In this document: one piece after another, positions 34,097 through 42,360 of the stretch
How positions within the stretch are numbered: position 1 is the first letter of the stretch
Layout: every line of letters starts with the position of its first letter
Source: Actinophytocola sp963825445
GTDB taxonomy: Bacteria > Actinomycetota > Actinomycetes > Mycobacteriales > Pseudonocardiaceae
DNA length: 64,000 nt
Direction of reading: 5' to 3'
Assembly: GCA_963825445.1 (NCBI GenBank)
Contig: CAWGTM010000015.1
Span: 62,001-126,000, forward strand
Made by a program: the position numbers and the translations under genes
Notes under the pieces: model-generated
Database searches by the model: none
Seen by the model: the letters and a program-made list of their open reading frames with translations, nothing else
What the model was told of the DNA's origin: nothing

Positions 34097-34397
34097 CGGG
34101 CACCACCACCCGGCCGGCGGTCACCGCGTTCTCGATGGCCGAGCGCAGCGCCGGGCAGGTGTCGATCCGGGCGCTCACCTCCCCGGCCGCCACCCGCAGC
34201 GCGAACTCCGGGCAGCTCGACGCCGGGTCCGACGTCCACTGCACGCTCGTCTGCATCCGGCTCGCCTTGCGTACCAGTACCTCCGTGGCGCAACTGCCGC
34301 AGCGCACGGGCGTGAGGCCGGCCGTGAGGAACTCGTGGCGGTCGGCCACCGTGCCGGCCGGGTCCGCGCCGTTCGGTGCCTTGGCCCAGGTGGTCAT
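34089..34397 (-). CDS. Small four-cysteine protein between kshA and kshB
   Basis: A 102-residue soluble protein starting MTTWAKAPNGADPAG, with RCGSC (Cys pair), SSCPEF and DTCPAL giving four cysteines in CxxC-x(n)-C-x(n)-C order, a plausible zinc or iron site. It overlaps kshA by 4 bp and kshB by 8 bp, so translation is coupled to both hydroxylase components. I know of no assigned function. By position it could be an accessory, folding or electron-transfer protein for KshAB. Spacing of the cysteines does not match a classic ferredoxin. Confidence 0.8.
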   Translation of the reverse strand: MTTWAKAPNGADPAGTVADRHEFLTAGLTPVRCGSCATEVLVRKASRMQTSVQWTSDPASSCPEFALRVAAGEVSARIDTCPALRSAIENAVTAGRVVVPDG

Positions 34398-35530
34398 CGC
34401 GCGGCCTCCTCCGCCTCCCGGCGGGCCAGGTTCTCCGCGACCTCGCGCTCCCACGCCTCGTTCGCGCGCGTGGTGTCCACTTCGAACTCGAAACGCTGGG
34501 TCATCTCCTCGGTGACTTCCTCGACGTCCACATAGAACTGTTCGTACCACCGGCGCAGCTGGTAGACCGGGCCGTCCTCCTCGCACAGCAACGGGTTGTC
34601 GATCCTGGTCTTGTTCCGCCAGATCTCCACGTCCTGCAGGAACCCGACACCGAAGCTCTTCGCCAGCTTGTGGGCCACCTTGTCAGCCTTCTCCTTCGGC
34701 AGACCGGGCAGCTTCTTCACGCTCACGCCCCACTGCAGCACGAACGAGTCGGCGGACACCGGGTAGTGGCAGTTGATCAGCACGGTCTCGATGGTGGTGC
34801 CGTGGAAGTCCTGCCACAGATCGTTGATCATGTAGGACGGCCCGTAGTAGGAGGCCTCGGACCGCAACGTCACACCCTCGGCCGAGTAGCTCGACCCGAG
34901 GTCCACGTCCGGCCGTGCCCGCGAGTTCAGGTACTGGGTGGCGACATGGCCTTCGAAGACGTTCTTGAAGTAGGTGGGGAAGGCGAAGTGGACGTAGAAG
35001 AAGTGCGCCATGTCCACCATGTTGTCGATGATCTCGCGGCAGTTGGAGCCCTCGATCCGGACGGTGTCCCAGGTCCAGTCGCTCCATTCCGGACCGGACG
35101 CGCCGTGGGTCTCGGGGATCACGATGTTCTCGGCAGGCGGCTTGCCCTGCGGGTCGTGCCACACGAACAGCTGCCCGTTGCGTTCCAGTGTCAGCCACGA
35201 CCGGGTGCGAGCCCGCAGCGGAATCCGCTTGGCGTAAGGGATCTGCACACACTTCCCGTTGCCGGCCCAGCGCCAGTCGTGGAACGGGCAGGCGACCGCG
35301 TCACCCTTGACGGTGCCCTGGGACAGGTCGCCGCCCATGTGCCGGCAGTAGGCGTCGAGGACGTTGAGCACGCCGTCCTCGGTGCCGAACACCACGAGCT
35401 TCGTGCCGAACGCCTCCACCGCGTGTGGCTTGCCGTCGCGATAGGTGCTCGCGAGGCCGAGGCAGTGCCAGCCGCGTGCGAACCGGGCCCGCGGGGTGCC
35501 GACGTCGATCGTGCGCACGCCTTCAGTCAT
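34394..35530 (-). CDS. kshA: 3-ketosteroid 9-alpha-hydroxylase oxygenase KshA
   Basis: A 378-residue Rieske non-heme iron oxygenase. The Rieske [2Fe-2S] ligands are Cys62-x-His64 and Cys81-x2-His84 (YCRHMGGDLS; CPFHDW). The mononuclear iron segment is NMVDMAHFFYVHF with Asn170, Asp173, His176 and His181, and a later Asp in FLQDVEIW. With KshB it hydroxylates C9 of androsta-dienedione-type rings, which together with KstD opens ring B. It overlaps kstD upstream by 4 bp. Confidence 0.95.
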   Translation of the reverse strand: MTEGVRTIDVGTPRARFARGWHCLGLASTYRDGKPHAVEAFGTKLVVFGTEDGVLNVLDAYCRHMGGDLSQGTVKGDAVACPFHDWRWAGNGKCVQIPYAKRIPLRARTRSWLTLERNGQLFVWHDPQGKPPAENIVIPETHGASGPEWSDWTWDTVRIEGSNCREIIDNMVDMAHFFYVHFAFPTYFKNVFEGHVATQYLNSRARPDVDLGSSYSAEGVTLRSEASYYGPSYMINDLWQDFHGTTIETVLINCHYPVSADSFVLQWGVSVKKLPGLPKEKADKVAHKLAKSFGVGFLQDVEIWRNKTRIDNPLLCEEDGPVYQLRRWYEQFYVDVEEVTEEMTQRFEFEVDTTRANEAWEREVAENLARREAEEAAR

Positions 35531-37179
35531 CGCTTCGCTCCCAGGATGTCGAGTGCGGCCAGGTAGCCGAAGACCATGGCAGGCCCGAGGGTCGCCCCCG
35601 GCCCGGCGTAGGTCCGTCCCATGACCGGCACGGCCGCGTTGCCCGCCGCGTACAGGCCGGGGATCGCCTCGCCGTCGGTGCGCAACACCCGTGCGGTCGG
35701 GTCGGTCCGCAGTCCGCCCTTCGTGCCGAGGTCACCCGGCACGATCCGCACGGCGTAGAACGGCGCGACCGAAAGCGGCGCCAGGCACGGGTTGGGCCGG
35801 TTGCGGGGATCGCCGTAGTACTTGTCGTAGGTGCTCTCGCCGCGGTGGAAGTCGGCGTCCACACCGGACTCGGCGTATCCGTTGAACTTCTCGACCGCGG
35901 CCGGCAGTGCTCCGGCGGGGATGCCGATCTCCTCGGCTAATCCGTCCAGAGTGGACGCCTTGTGCACGGCGCCGTGTTTGTACCAGCGTCCGGGAAACGG
36001 TTGGCGCGGGCCGAGTCCCGCGAAGATGTAGCGGTTGCGGTAGCGTTGGTCGGCGATCAGCCAGGACGGGATGTGGCTGACCTCGTCGGTGTGGTTGTCG
36101 TACATGGCATGCACGGCGTCCACATAGGGCGACGCCTCGTTCACGAACCGCTCGCCCGCCTGATTGACCATGATGCAGCCGGGCAGCGTGCGTTCGGCCA
36201 GGCAGAAGTACGGCCCGCGGGGCAGTTGGATCGTCGGGCCCCACCAGGCGTCGTCCATGATGTCGATGGCCGCGCCGAGTCGCAGCCCGGCCTCGATGCC
36301 GTCACCCGTGTTCTCCACGGCGCCGACCGTCCACTCCGTACCGATCGGGGACCGTTGGTACTCCTTGCGCATCCGCTCGTTGTGCTCGAACCCCCCGGCC
36401 GCGAGGATCACACCGCCGGTGGCGTGAATGGTCTGCGGTTGGCCGTCACGCTGGATGTCCACGCCGGTCACGCGGTCGCCCTCGGTGCGCAGTCCGGTCA
36501 TGGGGGTGGACAGCCAGACCGGCACGTTCGCGTCGGCGAGGCCGGCGCGCAGGCCGGCGGACAGCGCGAGGCCCATGGTCAGCAGGCGGCGACGGGTGGC
36601 GAGTGAGACGACCCGGCGGCCGGCGACCCGGATGGTGCGCAGCAGGCCGCGCGGGTGCCGGGCCATGAGGTTCATCCACCGGTAGTCGGCCTGGGTGACG
36701 GCCATGCCGGTGGGTGCCTTGAGATACGGGTCGGCCAGGTTCTTCGCCTCGGCGCCGAGGCGGCGCGCGTCGAACGGGCGCGGCTCGAGCGAGCGGCCCA
36801 TGGGCATGCCGCCGGGCGCCTCGGGGTAGTAGTCGGCGTAGTCGGTCACCCAGCGCAACCGCAGCGGGGTGTTGGCCAGGACGAACTCCAGCATGGCCGG
36901 GCCGTGGTCGAGGAACGCGCGCTGCAGGTCGGGGTCGCCGTCGGCGCCGACGATGTGGGCCAGGTAGGCGGCCGCATGCTCGGGGGTGTCCGGCACGCCC
37001 GCTTCGAGTAGCACGTGGTTGTTCGGGATCCAGACACCGCCGCCGGAGCGGGCGGTCGAGCCGCCGAAGCGCGGGGCCTTCTCGATCAGGACGGTGCGCA
37101 GGCCGTGGTGCGCGGCGGTCAGCGCCGCGGTCATCCCGGCCGCGCCGCTGCCGACGACGATCACGTCGAACTCACTCAT
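35527..37179 (-). CDS. kstD: 3-ketosteroid delta-1-dehydrogenase KstD
   Basis: A 550-residue flavoprotein with the FAD Rossmann motif VIVVGSGAAGMTAALTAAHH, GGSTARSGGGVWIPNN, DYADYYPEAPGG and the C-terminal PVMGRTYAGPGATLGPAM. These follow characterised KstD1 enzymes throughout, including the YYPEAPGG and GPGATLGP active-site segments. It introduces the C1-C2 double bond into ring A. The ATG at 37179 has GAGGAGG 5 bp upstream; a GTG two codons earlier is less well placed. It shares a KstR-controlled divergent region with the second KstD-like gene. Confidence 0.94.
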   Translation of the reverse strand: MSEFDVIVVGSGAAGMTAALTAAHHGLRTVLIEKAPRFGGSTARSGGGVWIPNNHVLLEAGVPDTPEHAAAYLAHIVGADGDPDLQRAFLDHGPAMLEFVLANTPLRLRWVTDYADYYPEAPGGMPMGRSLEPRPFDARRLGAEAKNLADPYLKAPTGMAVTQADYRWMNLMARHPRGLLRTIRVAGRRVVSLATRRRLLTMGLALSAGLRAGLADANVPVWLSTPMTGLRTEGDRVTGVDIQRDGQPQTIHATGGVILAAGGFEHNERMRKEYQRSPIGTEWTVGAVENTGDGIEAGLRLGAAIDIMDDAWWGPTIQLPRGPYFCLAERTLPGCIMVNQAGERFVNEASPYVDAVHAMYDNHTDEVSHIPSWLIADQRYRNRYIFAGLGPRQPFPGRWYKHGAVHKASTLDGLAEEIGIPAGALPAAVEKFNGYAESGVDADFHRGESTYDKYYGDPRNRPNPCLAPLSVAPFYAVRIVPGDLGTKGGLRTDPTARVLRTDGEAIPGLYAAGNAAVPVMGRTYAGPGATLGPAMVFGYLAALDILGAKR

Positions 37180-37195
37180 CCGCACCTCCTCATAC

Positions 37196-37209
37196 TAGAA
37201 CAGGTTATA
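37196..37209. promoter_or_regulatory. KstR box between kstD and the second KstD-like gene
   Basis: TAGAACAGGTTATA lies between divergent genes. It overlaps TATAGT (37206-37211), a plus-strand -10 that lies 7 bp before the ATG at 37219 (leaderless), and TAGTAT on the minus strand toward kstD. One operator can therefore control both operons. Confidence 0.85.
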
Positions 37210-37218
37210 GTTTTGCAC

Positions 37219-38778
37219 ATGCCTCCTGGTTGGGACGAGCACGCGGACGTGGTGGTGGTCGGATTCGGCGGCGCGGGCGCGTGCGCGGCGATCGAGGCGG
37301 CGCGGGCCGGTGCCGACGTGCTGGTGCTCGACCGGTTCACCGGCGGCGGCGCGACGGCCGTGTCCGGCGGGGTGGTCTACGCGGGTGGCGGCACGTCGGT
37401 GCAGCGTGCGGCGGGTGTCCCGGATTCGTCGGACGCCATGTTCGACTACCTGAGCCAGGAGGTCGGCGACGTGGTCACGCCGGCCACGTTGCGCCGCTTC
37501 TGCGCGGAGAGCGCGGAGATGATCTCGTGGCTGACCGACGTCGGTGTGCCGTTCGATCCGCGGGTTTGCCCGTACAAGACGTCGTATCCCACGAACGAGT
37601 TCTACTTGTACTACTCGGGGAGCGAGAACGCCTGGCCTTATCGCTCTGTGGCCTCACCCGCGCCGCGCGGCCACCGGGCGCGCGGGCGGGGCACGTCGGG
37701 AAAGGTGCTGTTCGCGGCTTTGGCGGCCTCCGTGCGTTCGTCGGGCGCCCGAGTTCGACCTTTCACGGCGGCGCGGGAGCTGGTGGTCGAGGACGGCCGG
37801 GTGGTCGGAGTGGAATGCGTTTCACTGTCACGGGGTCGGTGGCGGCATCGCGTCATGCACCGGTTCGCCACGAAACCGGGGCTGTACGTGCCGGGGTTCG
37901 CGCGTCTTCTTCACCGCCGGATCGAGCGACTGGAGCGACGGTACGGCACGCCCGTGCGGATCCGTGCGCGACGCGGGGTGGTGCTGGCGACCGGTGGTTT
38001 CATCGGCAACCGGGCGATGCTTCGGGAACACGCGCCGGAGTTCCGGGGCGGCCTGCCTCTGGGCACGCAGGGCGACGACGGCTCGGGGATTCGGCTCGGC
38101 GTGGCGGCAGGTGGTGTCGCGGCCCGGATGTCGACCATCTCGGCGTGGCGGTTCCTCACTCCGCCGAGCGCTTTGCTTCGCGGAATCCTGGTCGACGAGT
38201 CGGGCACCCGTTTCATCGACGAGTCGAGCTACGGCGCGGCGATCGGCGCCTCTCTGGTAACCGAGCACGGCGGGAAGGCGTGGCTACTGGTGGACGAGCG
38301 GATCGTGGCCTCTGCTCGCCAGCAGCTGCGCACGGAGACCCTGTGGTTCCAGCGCCTGCAGGCGGAGTACTTGTTGCGCGTAGCCCGCGTCAGCGACAAC
38401 ACGATCGAAGGAGTGGCGGCGAAGGCGGGCATCTCAGCGGCGGGCCTGGCCGCGACGGTCGCCACGTACGGCGGAGCCGACGACGCTTTCGGCAAGCACC
38501 CCGACCTGGTCGCCCCACTGGTCGGCCCGTACAGCCTGATCGACTTCTCGTACGGCCCCCGCCTGGGCTACCCGTGCCCAATGCTCACCCTGGGTGGCCT
38601 GGTGGTGGAGGAGGACACAGGCGCAGTCACCGGCGTCGAGGGCCTGTACGCCGCAGGCCGCAACGCCGTCGGCATCTGCTCGAACTCCTACGTGAGCGGC
38701 TTGTCGTTGGCGGACTGCGTGTTCTCCGGCCGCCGCGCCGGGGCATCGGTGTCAGCAATCAGCAGCGACACAGCCTGA
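37219..38778 (+). CDS. KstD-like FAD-dependent dehydrogenase (second paralogue)
   Basis: A 519-residue FAD-binding fumarate reductase/KstD-family protein. It shows VVVVGFGGAGACAAIEAARA, GGGATAVSGGVVYAGGG, a GRNAVGICSNSYVSGLSLAD C-terminus and a YKTSYPTNEFYLYYSGSE stretch found in this actinobacterial subgroup. It differs from the neighbouring KstD in the substrate segments, so it may act on another 3-ketosteroid (for example 5-alpha or C26-acid forms). Control by the shared KstR box supports a sterol role. The start is apparently leaderless. Confidence 0.82.
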   Translation: MPPGWDEHADVVVVGFGGAGACAAIEAARAGADVLVLDRFTGGGATAVSGGVVYAGGGTSVQRAAGVPDSSDAMFDYLSQEVGDVVTPATLRRFCAESAEMISWLTDVGVPFDPRVCPYKTSYPTNEFYLYYSGSENAWPYRSVASPAPRGHRARGRGTSGKVLFAALAASVRSSGARVRPFTAARELVVEDGRVVGVECVSLSRGRWRHRVMHRFATKPGLYVPGFARLLHRRIERLERRYGTPVRIRARRGVVLATGGFIGNRAMLREHAPEFRGGLPLGTQGDDGSGIRLGVAAGGVAARMSTISAWRFLTPPSALLRGILVDESGTRFIDESSYGAAIGASLVTEHGGKAWLLVDERIVASARQQLRTETLWFQRLQAEYLLRVARVSDNTIEGVAAKAGISAAGLAATVATYGGADDAFGKHPDLVAPLVGPYSLIDFSYGPRLGYPCPMLTLGGLVVEEDTGAVTGVEGLYAAGRNAVGICSNSYVSGLSLADCVFSGRRAGASVSAISSDTA

Positions 38779-38966
38779 CGCAACCCTGCCTTCAGTTCCC
38801 TCATTGCCCCCCGCCACTCCGCACGCGCATAGGACAGATGGCGTTCTGCCACCGACGCGGCTGCGGCGGCGTCGCACGTGTGGGAACCGTCGGTGTCGTA
38901 CTCCAGCGACGTGATGCGGCTTCGCAAGTGGTCGAGTTCTTCACGGATCTCCGCCAGTTCACTCAT
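38688..38966 (-). CDS. Small coiled-coil protein of unknown function
   Basis: A 92-residue protein beginning MSELAEIREELDHLRSRITS, a predicted coiled coil, with a helical remainder. It overlaps the 3' end of the KstD-like gene by 91 bp and the end of an upstream gene fragment by 8 bp. Partner and function are unknown. It may be a survivor of a decayed regulatory module with the adjoining fragments. Confidence 0.45.
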   Translation of the reverse strand: MSELAEIREELDHLRSRITSLEYDTDGSHTCDAAAAASVAERHLSYARAEWRGAMRELKAGLRQAVSLLIADTDAPARRPENTQSANDKPLT

Positions 38967-39145
38967 CGGTGGCTCCCTGGCGCAGCGCCTCCAGAGCGGC
39001 CGAGCCCTTGCTGACCAGCTCAGCGAGTCCGTCCTCGCTGGCGTGGATCTGGAAGGTGCCCCGCCTGCCGTCGAAGCACAGCTCCGCCTCGCTGTAGACG
39101 TTGTAGTCGATCTCGGCGCCCTGAGCCAGTTCGACCCAGGAGCTG
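38959..39145 (-). pseudogene. 3' fragment of a small protein gene lacking a start
   Basis: The frame VSSWVELAQGAEIDYNVYSE, then FDGRRGTFQIHASEDGLAEL, reads as real coding sequence ending at TGA 38959-38961. Upstream it runs into sequence that codes on the other strand, with no plausible start. Homologues of this kind are often paired with XRE regulators in this group, but the family is not one I can name. It is probably truncated by the rearrangement that joined it to the XRE remnant. Confidence 0.4.
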
Positions 39146-39149
39146 ACCT

Positions 39150-39774
39150 GGAGTCCTGCACAGCCGACCGCATCCAGATCGGCGCGACGCTCAAGCGCAT
39201 GCGCATCGACGCCGAGGTCACCCGCGAGGCGGCCGCCGAGAAGGTCGGCTGCACCATCGCGACCATCGGCAACATCGAGCAGGGGCGCACCAAGATCACG
39301 CATGGCGATCTGGCCGCACTGCTCTCGCTCTACGGCGTGCCCGAGGATCAGGCCGAGGACCTGACCGACGTGAATCGCGCGGCTCACCGCATGGTTCGGT
39401 GGCGGCGACATCCAGCCGCACCAGCGCCGCAACGTCCTGGACACCCGGCTGCGCTACCGGTTGGGTCTGGCCGAGGTGCTGACTCGAGATGAGCAGCCGT
39501 TGCGACTCTGGGCAGTGGTCGGCGAGGCCGCATTGCGCAAGAACTTTGGCGGCAGGGACGTGATGCAGCGCCAGCTGCGGCACGTCGTGGAGCTGTGCCG
39601 AACCGACCCAACGTGACCGTGCAGGTCATGCCGCTCAATGCCGAGGTCCTGGTGCGCAACTCCACCCGGCCGACGCGGGCACGCTGTCGTTCACCTTCGC
39701 CGAGTGGGAGTCGCACACCAGGGGCCAGAAGCTCGGGGTCTTCGACCTCCCCCCGGCAACCTCTGACCGTTAGG
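39150..39774 (+). pseudogene. Decayed XRE/DUF5753 transcriptional regulator
   Basis: The helix-turn-helix is recognisable (GATLKRMRIDAEVTREAAAE; KVGCTIATIGNIEQGRTKIT). The sequence then loses the middle of the DUF5753 domain and continues in another frame (RYRLGLAEVLTRDEQPLRLW; AVVGEAALRKNFGGRDVMQR), shifts again at PNVTVQVMPLNAEV and again at LSFTFAEWESHTRGQKLGVF before TAG at 39772. At least three frame breaks and an internal deletion make it non-functional. Confidence 0.75.
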
Positions 39775-40195
39775 TCTCCTTCGGCTTGTCGATCTCGTCG
39801 GTTAGCAGCCCGGTGATGCCCTCAATCCCGGTGCGAACCAGCGTGAACTGCCTCTCGACCTCGGCAAAGTTCGCGTTGACCTGGGTGAAGTTCGCCTCGA
39901 TTTGGGCGAAGTTCTTGTCGATCTGGGCGAAGTTCTTGTCGGCCTGGACGAAGCCGGTGTCGACCTTGTGCTCCAGTCGGCCGAGGCGCTTGCCGTGCTC
40001 GGCCAACATGTGACTGTGTTTGGCGAGCGTCTGGCCGTGTTCCTGCTGTGTATCCCTGAGGGCGTTGAGTACGCCGACCTGGCCTTGCAGGACGGCCGTG
40101 TTGCCGGCTGCCTCCTTGTCGGCGTGCGTGGCGAGGAAGCGCACCTCCGCCCGTTCCTCCTCCAGGCGGGTGACGCGGTCGTGGATCTCGGTCAT
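39770..40195 (-). CDS. Coiled-coil protein with heptad repeats
   Basis: A 141-residue protein starting MTEIHDRVTRLEEERAEVRF. The second half has regular seven-residue repeats of the form NFAQIDK, NFAQIEA, NFTQVNA and NFAEVER, indicating a long parallel coiled coil. There is no signal peptide or membrane segment. The ATG at 40195 is preceded by a GAGAGGGG sequence. The function is unknown. It is not obviously part of the sterol operons on either side. Confidence 0.65.
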   Translation of the reverse strand: MTEIHDRVTRLEEERAEVRFLATHADKEAAGNTAVLQGQVGVLNALRDTQQEHGQTLAKHSHMLAEHGKRLGRLEHKVDTGFVQADKNFAQIDKNFAQIEANFTQVNANFAEVERQFTLVRTGIEGITGLLTDEIDKPKET

Positions 40196-40271
40196 GGGGG
40201 TCCCCTCTCTACGGTCTTGCGTAGCCATCTGGCCCCACATCCTTCGGGTGTCTCGCGGATCCGCCAAAAAG

Positions 40272-40332
40272 TTATCCACAGGCTAGAGCGCCTGTCCAAT
40301 CGAGTTATCCACAGGGTTCGAAGTTGTCCACA
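40272..40332. other. Cluster of three DnaA-box-like 9-mers
   Basis: TTATCCACA at 40272-40280 and 40305-40313 and TTGTCCACA at 40324-40332 are all in the same orientation, within 61 bp. These match the E. coli-type and the high-GC actinobacterial DnaA box respectively. A related TTGTCCACA lies at 57396. There are no origin genes (dnaA, dnaN) here, so this is not oriC. It could titrate DnaA or be coincidental. Confidence 0.5.
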
Positions 40333-40353
40333 GGGCACGACGTCGACAGAAAC

Positions 40354-40367
40354 GAGAACGTGTTCTA
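40354..40367. promoter_or_regulatory. KstR box upstream of hsaA
   Basis: GAGAACGTGTTCTA matches the KstR consensus core and lies 11 bp before the hsaA ATG, overlapping TCTAGT, a possible -10. It places the hsaA-hsaD-hsaC-hsaB operon under KstR. Confidence 0.88.
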
Positions 40368-40378
40368 GTCTGGCTGGT

Positions 40379-41542
40379 ATGAGCGACCAGGTCGTCGAGG
40401 CGGTGCGGGAGCTGTTGCCCGGGTTTCGGGAGCGGGCTCAGGACACCGAGGACGCGCGGCGGATCTCCGTGGAGTCGATCAAGGCGTTGCAGCAGTCGGG
40501 GTTCTTCAAACTGTTGCAGCCCAAGCGATACGGCGGCCAAGAGAGCAGCCCCAACGACTTCTACCGCGCCGTGCGGCTCATCGCCAGCGCGTGTGGGTCC
40601 ACCGGGTGGGTGGCCGCCGTGCTCGGGTGTCATCCCTGGCAGTTGGGCCTCTTCGACGACCAGGCCCAGCGCGAGGTCTGGGGCGACGATGACGACACGC
40701 TCGTCTCCTCCTCCTACGCACCCATGGGCCGGGCCACCCCGACCGACGGCGGGTTCACCTTCACCGGCCGCTGGAGTTTCTCCTCCGGCTGCGACCACGC
40801 CAGCTGGGTCTTCCTCGGCGGGCTGGTCCTCGGCGAGGACGGCAACCCCACCGACTTCCGGACCTTCCTCCTGCCGAGGAAGGACTACGAGATCGACGAC
40901 GTCTGGGACACCATCGGCCTGCGTGGCACCGGCAGCAACGACATCATCGTGGAGGACGTCCTCGTCCCCGAGTACCGCACGCTCAGCTTCATGGACACCG
41001 GCCAGTGCCAGGGGCCCGGCCAGGCCGTGAACACCGGGCCGCTCTACAAGCTCCCCTTCGCCTCCGTCTTCTCCTGCTCCATCGCGGTGCCCGTGGTCGG
41101 CATGGCCACCGGCGCCTACGACGCCTACGTGAACCACACCCGCGAGCGCGTCCGTGCCTCCACCGGCGGCCGTGCGGCCGAGGACTCCTTCAACCAGGTC
41201 CGCATCGCCGAGGCGGCCAGCAAGATCGATGCCGCCATGCTGCAGATCGAGCGCGACATCGACGAGGAGATGCGCCTCGCCACGGCCGGCCAGAAGATCC
41301 CGTTCCCGCTGCGGGTCCAGACCAGAAGAGACCAGGTGAACGCCACGAGTTCGGCGATCGCCGCCGTCGACCGGCTCTTCGAGAGTGCAGGCGGTCGCGC
41401 GCTCAAGGTCGGCACGCCCATCCAACGGTTCTGGCGCGACGCGCACGCCGGCCGGGTCCACGCGATCAACGATCCGGAGAAGGCGCTGGCCATGTACGGC
41501 CAGGCCCAGCTCGGACTGAAGGTGACCGACGCGTGGATCTGA
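40379..41542 (+). CDS. hsaA: 3-HSA hydroxylase oxygenase subunit HsaA
   Basis: A 387-residue two-component flavin monooxygenase oxygenase subunit with an acyl-CoA dehydrogenase fold (RISVESIKALQQSGFFKLLQ; FTGRWSFSSGCDHASWVFLG; GLRGTGSNDIIVEDVLVPEY). HsaA hydroxylates the aromatic secosteroid 3-HSA to the catechol 3,4-DHSA, using reduced flavin from HsaB. It is the first gene of hsaA-hsaD-hsaC-hsaB, the same order as in mycobacteria. The ATG at 40379 directly follows the KstR-controlled promoter. Confidence 0.95.
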   Translation: MSDQVVEAVRELLPGFRERAQDTEDARRISVESIKALQQSGFFKLLQPKRYGGQESSPNDFYRAVRLIASACGSTGWVAAVLGCHPWQLGLFDDQAQREVWGDDDDTLVSSSYAPMGRATPTDGGFTFTGRWSFSSGCDHASWVFLGGLVLGEDGNPTDFRTFLLPRKDYEIDDVWDTIGLRGTGSNDIIVEDVLVPEYRTLSFMDTGQCQGPGQAVNTGPLYKLPFASVFSCSIAVPVVGMATGAYDAYVNHTRERVRASTGGRAAEDSFNQVRIAEAASKIDAAMLQIERDIDEEMRLATAGQKIPFPLRVQTRRDQVNATSSAIAAVDRLFESAGGRALKVGTPIQRFWRDAHAGRVHAINDPEKALAMYGQAQLGLKVTDAWI

Positions 41543-42360
41543 CCACAGAGGACACCCGCGCGGGCCTGCACTTCCACGAGAGCGGCACCGGCGAACCCGT
41601 GGTGCTGCTGCACGGCGGCGGTCCCGGCGCGTCCGGGATGAGCAACTTCGCCGCGAATCTCCCGGTGTTCGCCAAGCAGTTCCGCACCCTCGTGGTCGAC
41701 CAGCCCGGCTTCGGGCAGTCCGAGAAGCCCGAGATCACGAGCCAGTACTTCACCTTCAGCGCCGACGCCGTCGTGAAACTGATGGACGAACTCGGCATCG
41801 AGAAGGCCCACTTCGTCGGCAACTCCCTCGGCGGCGGCACGGCCGTCCGCCTGGCGCTGCGTCACCCCGACCGCGCCGGTCGGCTCGCACTCATGGCGCC
41901 CGGCGGGCTGAACCTGTCGTTGTTCAGCGCCGATCCGACCGAGGGCGTGAAGAAGCTCTACCGCTTCGGCGCGCCGCCGGGGCCCAGCAAGGAAAAGCTC
42001 GCGGAGTTCCTCCACACCCTCGTCCACGACGGCACGCTGGTCACCAAAGAGCTGGTGGACGAACGGTTCGCCGCGGCGAGCGACCCGGAGTCCCTCAAGG
42101 CCATGGCCTCCATGGGCGCCTCGTTCGCGAAGTGGCCGGAGGAGAGCATGCTCTGGCGCGACGCGCACCGGCTCCGCCAGCGGGTCCTGCTCATCTGGGG
42201 CCGCGAGGACCGGGTCAACCCGGCCGACGGCGCTTTCGTGGCACTCAAAGTGATCCCGCGTGCCCAACTGCACGTGTTCGGCCGATGTGGACACTGGGCT
42301 CAGCTGGAGAAGTTCCACGAGTTCAACCGGCTCACCATGGACTTTCTCGGAGGCGAGTAA
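41533..42360 (+). CDS. hsaD: 4,9-DSHA hydrolase HsaD (meta-cleavage product hydrolase)
   Basis: A 275-residue C-C bond hydrolase of the alpha/beta-hydrolase fold. It has the HGGGPGASG oxyanion loop, nucleophile Ser98 in GNSLGGG, Asp226 in GREDRVNP and His254 in CGHWAQLE. HsaD cleaves the ring-opened product made by HsaC. The GTG at 41533 overlaps hsaA by 10 bp; the N-terminus is shorter than in Mycobacterium tuberculosis (291 residues). Confidence 0.95.
   Translation: MDLTTEDTRAGLHFHESGTGEPVVLLHGGGPGASGMSNFAANLPVFAKQFRTLVVDQPGFGQSEKPEITSQYFTFSADAVVKLMDELGIEKAHFVGNSLGGGTAVRLALRHPDRAGRLALMAPGGLNLSLFSADPTEGVKKLYRFGAPPGPSKEKLAEFLHTLVHDGTLVTKELVDERFAAASDPESLKAMASMGASFAKWPEESMLWRDAHRLRQRVLLIWGREDRVNPADGAFVALKVIPRAQLHVFGRCGHWAQLEKFHEFNRLTMDFLGGE

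Noticed and set aside
40272..40332. Chromosomal origin of replication, because of the DnaA-box-like 9-mers
   Set aside because: Only three boxes, no AT-rich unwinding region, and no dnaA, dnaN or gyr genes nearby.
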